From Paludibacteraceae bacterium (GTDB taxonomy: Bacteria; Bacteroidota; Bacteroidia; Bacteroidales; Paludibacteraceae), in the NCBI GenBank assembly GCA_016302585.1, contig JAEDNI010000007.1:1-50065 (forward strand): a stretch of DNA of 50,065 bases, written 5' to 3'. Made by a program: the position numbers and the translations under genes. The notes beneath the pieces were generated by a model. That model saw nothing but the letters and a program-made list of their open reading frames with translations. It was not told the origin of the DNA and did not search any database. Positions 32,645 to 40,463 of this stretch are shown here, in pieces; the stretch's first letter is position 1, and each line of letters begins with the position of its first letter.

Positions 32645-33775
32645 ATGGCTTTGGAAATACGGAAAATAGGTACGAAACGTGAGCTGAAGAAGTTTATTCA
32701 GTTCGCTAACGACTTATATCGTGACTGCCCGTATTACTGCCCGCCGATCTTCTTCGATGAGATGAACTGCTTCAATCCCGAGATGAACCCCGCTTTGGAG
32801 GTCTGCGATTACCAACTCTGGATGGCGTACCGTGATAACAAGCCCGTCGGACGTATCGCCGGCATCATCAATAGACGTGCGAACGAGAAATGGGGATTCA
32901 AGCATGTACGCTTTGGTTGGATGGATTTCATCGATGACCTCGAGGTCTCCAAAGCTCTCCTTGACACGGTGGCTGCATGGGGCAAAGAGCGCGGCATGGA
33001 TGGTCTCAACGGACCGGTCGGCTTTACGGATTTTGACCACGAAGGACTCCTCCTCGAGGGCTACGAATACCCCGCCGTCATGGCCTCCCTATATAACTAC
33101 CCGTACTACGTCCGTCATATAGAGGCGTATGGATTGGTCAAAGAGGCAGACTGGGTAGAGCTCCAGGTCTATCCGCCGCAAGGATGCCCCGAGCGCCTCG
33201 ACCGCATCGCGAATATAGTTAAGGAACGCTCGCACGTGCGCGTGGATAAAGTCAAGAACTCCCGCGAACTCGTTCGTAAGTATGGTATCGAGTACATGGA
33301 CGTGATTGATGAGGCATACCAGAAGCTCTATAACTTCCAGCCCATGACCGTCGCCCAGAAGAACTACTATAAAAACATGTACTTCCCGATTCTCAACTTC
33401 GACTTCGTTACTATCGTGGTGAATGAGAAGGATGAGATTGTCGGAGTCGGACTCGGAATGCCGGATATCTCCGACGCGCTCCGTAAGTGTGATGGCAAAC
33501 TCTTCCCCTTCGGATGGTACCATCTCCTCAAAGCCCTCAAGGCGAAGCAGATGAAATCCTTCAGCTTCCTGCTCATTGCTGTACGGCCGGACTACCAGAA
33601 TATGGGTATTAATGCCCTGTTTCTGCAAGATCAGATACCTATCATCAACCGATACGGTATCCGCAAACTGGAGACTACGAACATGCTGGAGGATAACAAG
33701 AAGATTATCGATTTCTTCTCGCAGTTCGACCATAAGATCCACAAGCGCCACCGGGCATATATCAAGACTATTTGA
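32645..33775 (+). CDS. GNAT-like acyltransferase of unknown substrate
   Basis: 376 residues with a divided GNAT-like architecture: an N-terminal part with YQLWMAYRDNKPVGRIAG (the usual beta4 region), the stretch GMDGLNGPVGFTDFDHEGLL, and a C-terminal part with VRPDYQNMGINALFLQDQI resembling the acetyl-CoA loop. Conserved in Bacteroidetes as a hypothetical or N-acetyltransferase protein; no substrate is known. First gene of a three-gene unit: six bases to the Fur-like gene. Confidence 0.75.
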   Translation: MALEIRKIGTKRELKKFIQFANDLYRDCPYYCPPIFFDEMNCFNPEMNPALEVCDYQLWMAYRDNKPVGRIAGIINRRANEKWGFKHVRFGWMDFIDDLEVSKALLDTVAAWGKERGMDGLNGPVGFTDFDHEGLLLEGYEYPAVMASLYNYPYYVRHIEAYGLVKEADWVELQVYPPQGCPERLDRIANIVKERSHVRVDKVKNSRELVRKYGIEYMDVIDEAYQKLYNFQPMTVAQKNYYKNMYFPILNFDFVTIVVNEKDEIVGVGLGMPDISDALRKCDGKLFPFGWYHLLKALKAKQMKSFSFLLIAVRPDYQNMGINALFLQDQIPIINRYGIRKLETTNMLEDNKKIIDFFSQFDHKIHKRHRAYIKTI

Positions 33776-33781
33776 TGAGCC

Positions 33782-34252
33782 ATGCAGAAAAGTGCTCGGG
33801 CATATATCCTCGCACAGGAGAAATTGGTACGCTTTTTGCATGAGCATGAGAAGCGACCCTCTAAGGTGCGAAACATGGTCCTGACGCAGATTTGTCAGTT
33901 GCCCCAGCCTTTTACGGCGGATCAGTTGCTCAAAGCCTGCGAAGCAGACCGGATATCCGTCGGGACGATATATAACTCATTAGAGACCTTCGTGGACGCA
34001 AATATTTTGGTGGCTTTTGAAAGACAGATGGGGAAGAATGCAGCCGAGTACGAACTCATTACCGGTAGCGCCAACAGGATGCAGATAATCTGCCAGAAAT
34101 GCGGACGGGTTACTAATTTTACCGACAAAGCGATTACTACGCTCATCCAGGACCGTAAGTACTCGAACTTGAATATGCAGCATTTTTCGCTCTTCGTCTA
34201 TGGCGAATGTAAGATATGCCGCAAGAAAACACTGAAAAATAATAAGGAATGA
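33782..34252 (+). CDS. Fur-family transcriptional regulator
   Basis: 156 residues with an N-terminal winged helix (FTADQLLKACEADRISVGTIYNSLETF) and the structural zinc site C104-x2-C107 and C143-x2-C146. The usual His-rich regulatory site before the first Cys pair is absent (GSANRMQIIC), so it may sense something other than iron or lack inducible metal binding. It overlaps the next start by four bases. Confidence 0.85.
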   Translation: MQKSARAYILAQEKLVRFLHEHEKRPSKVRNMVLTQICQLPQPFTADQLLKACEADRISVGTIYNSLETFVDANILVAFERQMGKNAAEYELITGSANRMQIICQKCGRVTNFTDKAITTLIQDRKYSNLNMQHFSLFVYGECKICRKKTLKNNKE

Positions 34253-34941
34253 CACCTACAGCAATATATTGGATTCTATTCATCGGTATCGCCTTGGCGA
34301 GCTGGATGGTATCCGCTTCCTTGGAGCGGAAGTTCAAACGCTACTCGCAGGAACCACTGCGTATGACCGGACGCGAGGTAGCAGAGAAAATGCTGCATGA
34401 CCATGGCATCTATGATGTACAGATCACCTGCATCAAAGGCCAACTGACCGACCACTACAACCCTGCCTCCAAGACTGTCAATCTCTCCGAGGATGTTTAT
34501 CACGGAGCGAACGTGGCGGCAGCCGCAGTAGCTGCACACGAGTGCGGACACGCGGTGCAACACGCTACGGCGTACGGACCCCTCGGACTACGTTCAGCCC
34601 TCGTTCCCGTGGTGTCGTTCTCCAGCAAATGGGTCACTTGGATCATCCTCGCCGGACTCCTTCTGCTTGGCTCCGGACCGGGACAAGTACTCATGCTGCT
34701 CGGCATCATCCTTTATGCGATGCTCACCCTCTTCTCCCTGATCACACTTCCTGTGGAGGTGAACGCCAGCCAGCGTGCAGTGAACTGGCTTAGAGAAGCA
34801 GGTATCACCGATAACTCAACCACCGAAATGGCGTCCGACGCACTCCATAGCGCAGCCTACACATACCTCGTAGCTGCCCTCTCGTCCCTCGCCACACTGA
34901 TATACTACATCCTCATCTTTATGGGAGGAAACCGTAGATGA
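34249..34941 (+). CDS. Membrane zinc metallopeptidase (YugP-like)
   Basis: 230 residues with a helix at each end and in the middle, and the zinc motif HECGH at residues 97-101 followed by AVQHA. The set matches the YugP-type family of putative neutral zinc peptidases. Coupled to the Fur-like gene by ATGA overlap. Substrate unknown. Confidence 0.88.
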   Translation: MTPTAIYWILFIGIALASWMVSASLERKFKRYSQEPLRMTGREVAEKMLHDHGIYDVQITCIKGQLTDHYNPASKTVNLSEDVYHGANVAAAAVAAHECGHAVQHATAYGPLGLRSALVPVVSFSSKWVTWIILAGLLLLGSGPGQVLMLLGIILYAMLTLFSLITLPVEVNASQRAVNWLREAGITDNSTTEMASDALHSAAYTYLVAALSSLATLIYYILIFMGGNRR

Positions 34942-34989
34942 TTAAAAACAAACTCGGGATTTAAAACTTGTTTTGAAGCCCGAAAATAC

Positions 34990-35063
34990 GGCCCCGTAGC
35001 TCAATTGAATAGAGTGTCAGATTCCGGTTCTGAAGGTTCTGGGTTTGAGCCCCAGCGGGGTCA
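34990..35063 (+). tRNA. tRNA-Arg (anticodon CCG)
   Basis: Acceptor GGCCCCG/CGGGGTC, D arm GCTC/GAGT, anticodon stem TCAGA/TCTGA with loop TTCCGGT (anticodon CCG), T arm CTGGG-TTTGAGC-CCCAG, discriminator A. It follows the metallopeptidase gene in the same direction with no clear promoter of its own. Confidence 0.92.
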
Positions 35064-35065
35064 CA

Positions 35066-35098
35066 GAAAAATAGCAGCCTCGATGGCTGCTATTTTTA
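35066..35098. terminator. Bidirectional terminator between tRNA-Arg and the nuclease gene
   Basis: ATAGCAGCC, loop TCGAT, GGCTGCTAT, flanked by A and T runs on either side. Confidence 0.9.
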
Positions 35099-35109
35099 TT
35101 GGTCATTTT

Positions 35110-36387
35110 TTATTTCAACTTGATATCTACAATAATCGGATCGTGATCCGCGTAGCGATGCATCGTTTTATCTTTCATCTTATAGGCGCCGTGTTGGTAA
35201 TACCAGTCGGCATTCACATGCCAGGGACGCACGCGTATGATCTGGGTGCTCATAGACGGGTTGGCAAAGCAGCGATCCAGGTATCCGGCTTCGCCTTTGA
35301 AGGAATAGGAGTAGTCTGCCGCGTGTCCGAGAGGTAACATATCCGAATAGCCTGCCCGCACGATGGCTTGAATAGGTCCCTCCTGCGTATAGCAGTTATA
35401 GTCTCCCAATAGCAGAATGTCTGCGTCTTCGAAACGGGCTATAGCCTGCGGTAACATCGCGAGCAGACTATCCTTGTTCTGCATGCGTCTGAGGTGGGTG
35501 TCGTAATTGCCTCGTCCTGCTCGTTTGGACTTGAAGTGGTTGAGACCGATGATCAGTTTTTCTCCGGTTGCTATTTCTTCAAAACCGACTGCATACATGC
35601 GTGCGTAGTAATGAGAACTGGTGTCCTGATAGGCCGAAAGCGGTTCTTCATACGGGCGCACGCGCTCCTTATTGTATATAAAGCATCCGCCGATACGATC
35701 CATGTCCTCCAGCGGAAGGGTGATATAGGCATAGCGTTCACCGTTTCTGTTCAGTGCCTTCAGCAGCATCTCCGGCGCTTTGTTGCCTACCTGCATCTCG
35801 CAGCACGCAATGATATCCGCATGCATCGCTTGCAGACCCGCAACCAACTTCGTGGTCTTCAGCGCTTGTTGCGCAGGAGTGGTTTTCTTATGCGCATAGC
35901 CGCCTAAGTCCGCGAAGTAATTTTCTATATTCGCGCCTACGACACGCAGTTCCCCTTTCTTTGGTCTCGGTAAACGGTCCTGCGGCATATGTCGTGTGCG
36001 AACCGACTTACCGGTCACCAGTTGGCGTTCTCCGCTCACACGAGCCTTCAACCCGCGCACGATATCTCCGGTCCGCACCTTATAATAACTGTTACGCAGG
36101 TGTACACAGATACTGGTTTCCCGGTTATGAGCCGCCAACTGATAATACATCGTGCTGTCTCCGTCCGCCAAACCAATAGCTCGCTCCTCCGGACAGAAGA
36201 GACGCTCCGGAGCTAACACCAGCGAGTCATAAAAACTACCGCACACAACGAGTGGGGTAGTTATCTCCACGGTTTGGTTGGTATACTTGTTCCAGTCCGA
36301 TTGAAGTTGCTCTAACGAGACGCGCTCTACCGAGATGATGGATGCGCAACAGAATGCTAAGCAAAACAGAGTAAGAAGTTTTCGCAT
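35110..36387 (-). CDS. Secreted endonuclease/exonuclease/phosphatase-family protein
   Basis: About 425 residues from ATG 36387, chosen because it starts a signal peptide (LLTLFCLAFCCASII). An N-terminal OB-like module (residues about 25-150) precedes the EEP domain with NIENYFAD, CCEMQ, GLNHFKSKRAG, LLLGDYNCYTQEGPI and DHDPIIVDIK. The order is that of extracellular nuclease-like EEP proteins in Bacteroidetes. Could hydrolyse nucleic acid or phosphodiesters outside the cell. Confidence 0.87.
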   Translation of the reverse strand: MRKLLTLFCLAFCCASIISVERVSLEQLQSDWNKYTNQTVEITTPLVVCGSFYDSLVLAPERLFCPEERAIGLADGDSTMYYQLAAHNRETSICVHLRNSYYKVRTGDIVRGLKARVSGERQLVTGKSVRTRHMPQDRLPRPKKGELRVVGANIENYFADLGGYAHKKTTPAQQALKTTKLVAGLQAMHADIIACCEMQVGNKAPEMLLKALNRNGERYAYITLPLEDMDRIGGCFIYNKERVRPYEEPLSAYQDTSSHYYARMYAVGFEEIATGEKLIIGLNHFKSKRAGRGNYDTHLRRMQNKDSLLAMLPQAIARFEDADILLLGDYNCYTQEGPIQAIVRAGYSDMLPLGHAADYSYSFKGEAGYLDRCFANPSMSTQIIRVRPWHVNADWYYQHGAYKMKDKTMHRYADHDPIIVDIKLK

Positions 36388-36435
36388 GGTATTTCGTTTT
36401 TTAATAAAAAGAGACATTCAGCGAATGTCTCTTGG

Positions 36436-36507
<72 letters not shown>

Positions 36508-36539
36508 ATACTACACCGTTTTTTTTTCAAACGGGACTG

Positions 36540-36571
36540 CAAAAGTACTGCTTTTTTTTGACATATGCAAA
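36540..36571 (-). promoter_or_regulatory. Promoter of tRNA-Met
   Basis: Minus strand TTTG (36568-36571), 20 bases, TACTTTTG (36540-36547), about 33 bases before the tRNA. Confidence 0.8.
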
Positions 36572-36597
36572 TATTTTGACAAAAAAGTGATAAAAAA

Positions 36598-37230
36598 CTA
36601 CAATTTTTCAGTCAAATCTGCACTTTCTTGGGCAATGAACCGCTGGTAATATCGAATAATCGTGCCGCGACTGCAATGTAACTGGTCGCTGATTTCTCGC
36701 ATCGAATAGCCTTTCTTTAACATCCTCCGAATACGCTGCTCTTTGTTGCGCAGTTTGTAAGTTGACTGTGATGACCGGGCTCCTTTGGGGCGCCCTAAGT
36801 GTTTCCCTTCGGCACGCAGACGAGCTAAAGCCTCTTTAGTGCGTTGCGAAATCAGGTTACGCTCTATCTCTGCCGATAAGGCAAAAGCGAATGCCAGTAC
36901 TTTCGACTGAATATCGTCCCCTAAACGATAGTTGTCTTTAATCGTCCAGACCCGGCATTCTTTTTTCATGCAGAGACTCAGTATCTCCATAATCATGAAT
37001 AGCGACCTGCCTAAACGGGATAACTCGGAGCAAATGATGGTATCTCCCGGACGAACCTGTTTAAGTAACTGACCTAAACGGCGTTTACTGTACGCACGAG
37101 TGCCACTAATGGTCTCTTCTATCCACCCGTCAATGCTCAGGTTGTTGGCTGCGCAGAACTGTTCTATCTCATAACGCTGGTTCTCGACCGTCTGCTTCTC
37201 GGAACTTACGCGAATGTAACCGTAAATCAT
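36598..37230 (-). CDS. mpi: Mpi-type serine site-specific recombinase
   Basis: 210 residues from ATG 37230; the longer upstream extension overlaps the promoter and is not family-like. N-terminal catalytic domain with IYGYIRVSSEKQ (nucleophile S9), ENQRYEIEQF, SELSRLGRSLFMIMEIL, then IERNLISQRTKEALARLRAEGKHLGRPKG and a C-terminal helix-turn-helix (SMREISDQLHCSRGTIIRYYQ). It closely resembles Mpi of Bacteroides fragilis, a global invertase that flips many capsule and surface-gene promoters. No pair of Mpi-like sites was recognised here, so targets are likely elsewhere. Its -7 box ends only three bases before the ATG. Confidence 0.88.
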   Translation of the reverse strand: MIYGYIRVSSEKQTVENQRYEIEQFCAANNLSIDGWIEETISGTRAYSKRRLGQLLKQVRPGDTIICSELSRLGRSLFMIMEILSLCMKKECRVWTIKDNYRLGDDIQSKVLAFAFALSAEIERNLISQRTKEALARLRAEGKHLGRPKGARSSQSTYKLRNKEQRIRRMLKKGYSMREISDQLHCSRGTIIRYYQRFIAQESADLTEKL

Positions 37231-37233
37231 ATG

Positions 37234-37265
37234 CAAAATTAATAAAAAATTTTGATATGTACAAA
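37234..37265 (-). promoter_or_regulatory. Promoter of mpi, adjacent to the start codon
   Basis: Minus strand TTTG (37262-37265), 20 bases, TAATTTTG (37234-37241), then three bases and the ATG. The transcript would be leaderless or nearly so. It interlaces with the divergent promoter at 37251-37281. Confidence 0.8.
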
Positions 37266-37281
37266 TTTTTTTGTAATTTTG
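37251..37281 (+). promoter_or_regulatory. Promoter of the nucleosidase-rlmI-dnaQ unit
   Basis: TTTG (37251-37254), 19 bases, TAATTTTG (37274-37281), 20 bases before the ATG at 37301. Confidence 0.8.
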
Positions 37282-37300
37282 CGGCGTAAATCGAATTTTT

Positions 37301-37813
37301 ATGAGGAAAATCATCGTAATGGCGGAGGAAGGCGAACTCAGTTTGCTGGACAAAGCAAAGGAACAATTGGGTTTGGATCTGAGGGATGCCCAACTGATTT
37401 ATACCGGTGTCGGAGCTATCAATATCATTCGCAGTCTGGCCGGATTGGACCGTGATGCGGAGGTGTATAATATCGGATATGTCGGTAGTGCCAATTTCGA
37501 AATCGGTACATGGGTGGAAGTGACCGAAGTGCGCCTCAATCACCCGAATGTCACCTATCCCGAACCGGAATTGCAACTTTCACCAATCATAAATCACCAA
37601 TCACCAATCACCAATCACCAATCACCAATCACAAAATCCGTTTGCTATACAAATACGGATTTTGTCCTGGCTTCGGATTATAAAGACTGCGTTTTTGATA
37701 TGGAGTTGGCTTTCATCGCCTCTTTGGGTTTCATGCAGTTGCATAGCCTGAAGTACGTGAGCGACAATCTGTCCTTGCATACGTATCACGATTTAACCCA
37801 CGGCGTGGAATAA
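37301..37813 (+). CDS. Nucleoside phosphorylase/nucleosidase-superfamily protein with heptad insert
   Basis: 170 residues of the PNP/MTAN superfamily, which cleave the N-glycosidic bond of nucleosides. The core is visible: LIYTGVGAINIIRSLA, YNIGYVGSANFEIGTWVEV, then VCYTNTDFVLASDYKDCVFDMELAFIA (the catalytic E/D region). Shorter than the usual 200 or more because of an abbreviated C-terminal half. Residues about 95-112 are repeats of ITNHQSP from a 7-bp tandem placed at a surface loop after YPEPELQL. First gene of a co-directional unit with rlmI 10 bases on. Confidence 0.8.
   Translation: MRKIIVMAEEGELSLLDKAKEQLGLDLRDAQLIYTGVGAINIIRSLAGLDRDAEVYNIGYVGSANFEIGTWVEVTEVRLNHPNVTYPEPELQLSPIINHQSPITNHQSPITKSVCYTNTDFVLASDYKDCVFDMELAFIASLGFMQLHSLKYVSDNLSLHTYHDLTHGVE
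37592..37632. repeat. 7-bp tandem AATCACC inside the nucleosidase-like gene
   Basis: Five perfect units and a changed one (AATCACA), reading as repeats of ITNHQSP between YPEPELQL and VCYTNTDF. Confidence 0.9.
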
Positions 37814-37823
37814 TAGACGATTT

Positions 37824-39104
37824 ATGACGACTGTCATTTTAAAACCGAAGAAAGAAGAATCGCTCAGGCGTTTTCATCCCTGGGTGTTCTCAGGTGCTAT
37901 TGCCCGTGTCCTGTTAGACGCCTCGCATAAGGGGGACGCACCCGTGGAGGGCGAATTGGTATGTGTGCGTTCGAGTGCCAACGAGATATTGGGCATCGGT
38001 CACTGGCAGGTAGGCTCGATAGCCGTGCGTATTCTTGCCTTTGGGGTCGAACAATTGCCTTCCGATTTCTGGTGCGAACGAATTCGTGCCGCCTATAAGG
38101 TGCGTGAAGCGATCGGGTTGATCAGGCCGGATAATAACACGTTCCGTCTCATTCACGGTGAAGGTGATTTTCTGCCGGGACTGATCGTAGATGTGTATGC
38201 TGATACGGCAGTGGTTCAAGCTCATTCGATAGGTATGCATGAGAGCCGGAATGAGATCGCCAACGCACTGAAGAGCGAAATCCCGCAGGTGCAAAACGTC
38301 TATTATAAATCCGATGATACCTTGCCCTTCAAAGCATCGATAGAAGGCGATAAAACCGGCTGGTTAATTACCAATCACCAATCACCAATCACCAATCACC
38401 AATCACCAATCACCCATTCGGATGAGTTCTGGAGTGTGGAGAACGGTTTGGAGTTTCGCATCGACTGGCTACGGGGACAGAAGACCGGGTTCTTTGTGGA
38501 CCAGCGGGAGAACCGTGCCTTAGTGGAACGCTATGCGAGCGGCAAAGATGTACTGAATATGTTCTGCTATACCGGTGGCTTCTCGTTGTATGCGCTCCGC
38601 GGAGGAGCCAAAACGGTGGATTCGGTGGACGTGAGTCAGAAAGCCATTGACCTCGTCAATATCAATGTAGCGCGTAATTTCCCGAACGACCCGCGCCATC
38701 ACGCTTATGCGGCCGATGCGTTCGATTTCCTGAGCGAGAAAATCACCAATCACAAATCACCAATCACCAATCACCAATCACCAATCACCAATTATGACCT
38801 GATCATCTTGGATCCCCCTGCGTTTGCCAAGCATCGTGATGCCGTTAAGAATGCCTTGCGCGGTTACCAGCGTATCAATGCCAAAGCGATTGAGAAGATC
38901 CGTCCGGGTGGTATCTTGTTTACCTTCTCTTGTTCGCAAGCCGTGGATAAAGAGGCTTTCCGGCTGGCGGTCTTCAGTGCGGCAGCGCAAGTGGGACGCA
39001 AAGTGCGTATCTTGCATCAACTGCATCAACCGCAGGACCATCCTATCAATATCTACCACCCCGAAGGCGAATACCTCAAGGGACTCGTCCTCTATGTGGA
39101 ATAA
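37824..39104 (+). CDS. rlmI: 23S rRNA (cytosine-1962-C5)-methyltransferase-like RlmI with two heptad inserts
   Basis: SAM-dependent rRNA methyltransferase: N-terminal PUA-like domain (RFHPWVFSGAIARV), EEHD-like middle (GEGDFLPGLIVDVY) and a Rossmann methyltransferase with RGQKTGFFVDQRENR, VLNMFCYTGGFSLYA, LIILDPPAFAKH and SCSQAVDKEAF. Length of 426 exceeds the typical 390-400 by about the size of its two inserts: ITNHQSP repeats at residues about 184-197 and 307-322. Both lie at loops (before the WSVENGL strand, and between FDFLSEK and YDLIILDPP). Closely spaced with its neighbours. Confidence 0.93.
   Translation: MTTVILKPKKEESLRRFHPWVFSGAIARVLLDASHKGDAPVEGELVCVRSSANEILGIGHWQVGSIAVRILAFGVEQLPSDFWCERIRAAYKVREAIGLIRPDNNTFRLIHGEGDFLPGLIVDVYADTAVVQAHSIGMHESRNEIANALKSEIPQVQNVYYKSDDTLPFKASIEGDKTGWLITNHQSPITNHQSPITHSDEFWSVENGLEFRIDWLRGQKTGFFVDQRENRALVERYASGKDVLNMFCYTGGFSLYALRGGAKTVDSVDVSQKAIDLVNINVARNFPNDPRHHAYAADAFDFLSEKITNHKSPITNHQSPITNYDLIILDPPAFAKHRDAVKNALRGYQRINAKAIEKIRPGGILFTFSCSQAVDKEAFRLAVFSAAAQVGRKVRILHQLHQPQDHPINIYHPEGEYLKGLVLYVE
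38373..38414. repeat. 7-bp tandem AATCACC, first insert in rlmI
   Basis: Six perfect units. They encode repeats of ITNHQSP between the PUA-like part and the methyltransferase core. Confidence 0.9.
38741..38789. repeat. 7-bp tandem AATCACC, second insert in rlmI
   Basis: Seven units, the second being AATCACA. They lie just before the strand with the DPPAF motif. Confidence 0.9.
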
Positions 39105-39135
39105 TTCGTTAAACATTAAACAATAAACATTAAAC

Positions 39136-39978
39136 ATGCAACTGGTTGCATTCGATACAGAGACTACGGGTCTCGACGTGCAGAAAGAGCATATTATCCA
39201 ACTCTCGTTGGTGAAGTTCGATACGGATAACTGGCAAGTGATCGACCAGCGGGACTGGTATATCCTGCCGGAAGGCGAGTTTTCTATTCCGGCGGAGGCC
39301 GAAGCGGTGCATCATATCTCGAAGGACTTTCTGCTGGAGAATGGTGTCAGTCTGCGCGGCGTCTATGAAGAGTTGACGGCTTTCACCGATGGCTGTGATA
39401 TGTTGTCCTATAATGGCAACGGCTACGATGCGCCGATCCTTTATTATAACCTCAAGCGACTGGGATTGAAGTTCGATTTTGAGGACCGCACCTGGTACGA
39501 TGCCTTGGTGCTGGAGCGCATTCATACGGCCGGAAAAGTGGATGAGAACGGGGAGCGTCTGCATAACAACCTGACCTCCGCTTACACGCGTTACTATGGC
39601 CATCCCTTCGAAGGAGCACATAACTCGCTGGACGATGTAATGGCTACCATCGAGGTCTTCAAAGCCCAAGTAGCCGCACACGGCTGGGAGTGGACGCAAC
39701 GCGAAGAGTTCGGTTTTATCTCTTATGACCGCTGGCTCTGCCGTAAAAACGGAACATACGTCCTGGCGATGGGTAATTCGAAAGGTATGTCCTTGGACAT
39801 GGTGGACAGAGGCTATCTGGAGTGGATTGTGGATAAATGTCCTTCTACCGAAGAACAGACGCGCGAGATCATCAACCCCTTTATCGGGCGCTATACCTCG
39901 CCGTTCGGACTCAACCCTTCGCGCGGAAAACGACGTCCGAAGGGAACGATATCGGATGCAGATCTATGTTTGTTTTAA
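39136..39978 (+). CDS. DnaQ-like 3'-5' exonuclease
   Basis: DEDDh-type exonuclease. Exo I FDTETTGL, Exo II YNGNGYDAPIL, and Exo III AHNSLDDVMAT (H and D). The extra C-terminal part (about residues 190-280) is not a standard epsilon tail and includes YDRWLCRKNGTYVLAMG and a Lys/Arg-rich end; such proteins are often annotated exonuclease-domain or putative quorum-sensing-regulated DnaQ-like. It may edit DNA or process RNA. Follows rlmI by 31 bases with an ACATTAAACAAT repeat. Confidence 0.88.
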   Translation: MQLVAFDTETTGLDVQKEHIIQLSLVKFDTDNWQVIDQRDWYILPEGEFSIPAEAEAVHHISKDFLLENGVSLRGVYEELTAFTDGCDMLSYNGNGYDAPILYYNLKRLGLKFDFEDRTWYDALVLERIHTAGKVDENGERLHNNLTSAYTRYYGHPFEGAHNSLDDVMATIEVFKAQVAAHGWEWTQREEFGFISYDRWLCRKNGTYVLAMGNSKGMSLDMVDRGYLEWIVDKCPSTEEQTREIINPFIGRYTSPFGLNPSRGKRRPKGTISDADLCLF

Positions 39979-40150
39979 GATGCACATGAAGCGTTTCTGG
40001 CTATTTGTAGGGGTGCTGTTTGAACCCGAACCGGCAGAAAAATACTGCGCGAAGGGCAATTCATCATTCTCCGAAATAGCAAAGAATATACGGTTAACGG
40101 GTTGCAAATTCGCTAATTTGGCGTTTTTTCACTAAAAAAATGCACAAATA
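39979..40150. other. Spacer after the DnaQ-like gene
   Basis: An ORF of 51 codons (39980-40135) begins just after the stop but shows no recognisable protein features and ends in the terminator hairpin. I see no gene here. Confidence 0.4.
40104..40129 (+). terminator. Terminator of the DnaQ-like unit
   Basis: GCAAATT, loop CGCT, AATTTGG, then GCG and six T. Confidence 0.75.
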
Positions 40151-40182
40151 TTTGCGTATGTCAAAAAAAAGCAGTACTTTTG
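40151..40182 (+). promoter_or_regulatory. Promoter of tRNA-Cys
   Basis: TTTG (40151-40154), 20 bases, TACTTTTG (40175-40182). Transcription would begin within the first copy of the 49-bp tandem. Confidence 0.85.
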
Positions 40183-40185
40183 CAC

Positions 40186-40283
40186 CCGCTTTTAATCGAG
40201 AGAGTGTAATTCTCGAGAAAAACGGTTTACTTAACCGCTTTTAATTGAGAGAGTGTAATTCTCGAGAAAAACGGTTTATTTAA
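40186..40283 (+). repeat. 49-bp tandem duplication in the tRNA-Cys leader
   Basis: Two copies (40186-40234 and 40235-40283) that differ at two positions, followed by a partial third CCGCTTTT. Each copy has two hairpins: TCGAGA/TCTCGA and CGGTT/AACCG. The wording TTTTAATCGA then a stem then GAGAAA recurs at 48283-48363. Confidence 0.85.
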
Positions 40284-40317
40284 CCGCTTTTGAAAACAAG
40301 CGTTGCCGAACGCGACC

Positions 40318-40392
40318 GGCCGGTTGGATGAGCGACTTAGTCAGCGGTCTGCAAAACCGTTTAGAGCGGTTTGACTCCGCTACCGGCCTCCA
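40318..40392 (+). tRNA. tRNA-Cys (anticodon GCA), CCA encoded
   Basis: Acceptor GGCCGGT/ACCGGCC, anticodon stem GCGGT/ACCGT with loop CTGCAAA (anticodon GCA), T arm AGCGG-TTTGACT-CCGCT, discriminator T and an encoded CCA. The D arm is weak (three pairs). It is the only tRNA of the window with an encoded CCA. Confidence 0.9.
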
Positions 40393-40424
40393 AGCCGCCC
40401 GAAAATGGGCGGCTTTAATTTTTA
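40393..40424 (+). terminator. Terminator of tRNA-Cys
   Basis: AGCCGCCC, loop GAAAAT, GGGCGGCT, then a T-rich tail (TTTAATTTTT). Confidence 0.88.
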
Positions 40425-40463
40425 TAAAAGAATCCTAGGTCGTTAGGTATCATAGGTTTTCCT

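Noticed and set aside
37231..37353. N-terminal extension of mpi by 41 codons
   Set aside because: It overlaps both divergent promoters and lacks similarity to the invertase family, which begins at IYGYIRVS.
37592..38789. Possible CRISPR array made of AATCACC repeats
   Set aside because: Units are 7 bp, contiguous without spacers and within open reading frames; no cas gene is near.
39980..40135. 51-codon ORF after the DnaQ-like gene
   Set aside because: No recognisable features, no promoter, and it runs into the terminator hairpin.
40186..40283. Possible CRISPR repeats before tRNA-Cys
   Set aside because: Only two near-identical 49-bp copies without variable spacers; it is a tandem duplication in a leader.
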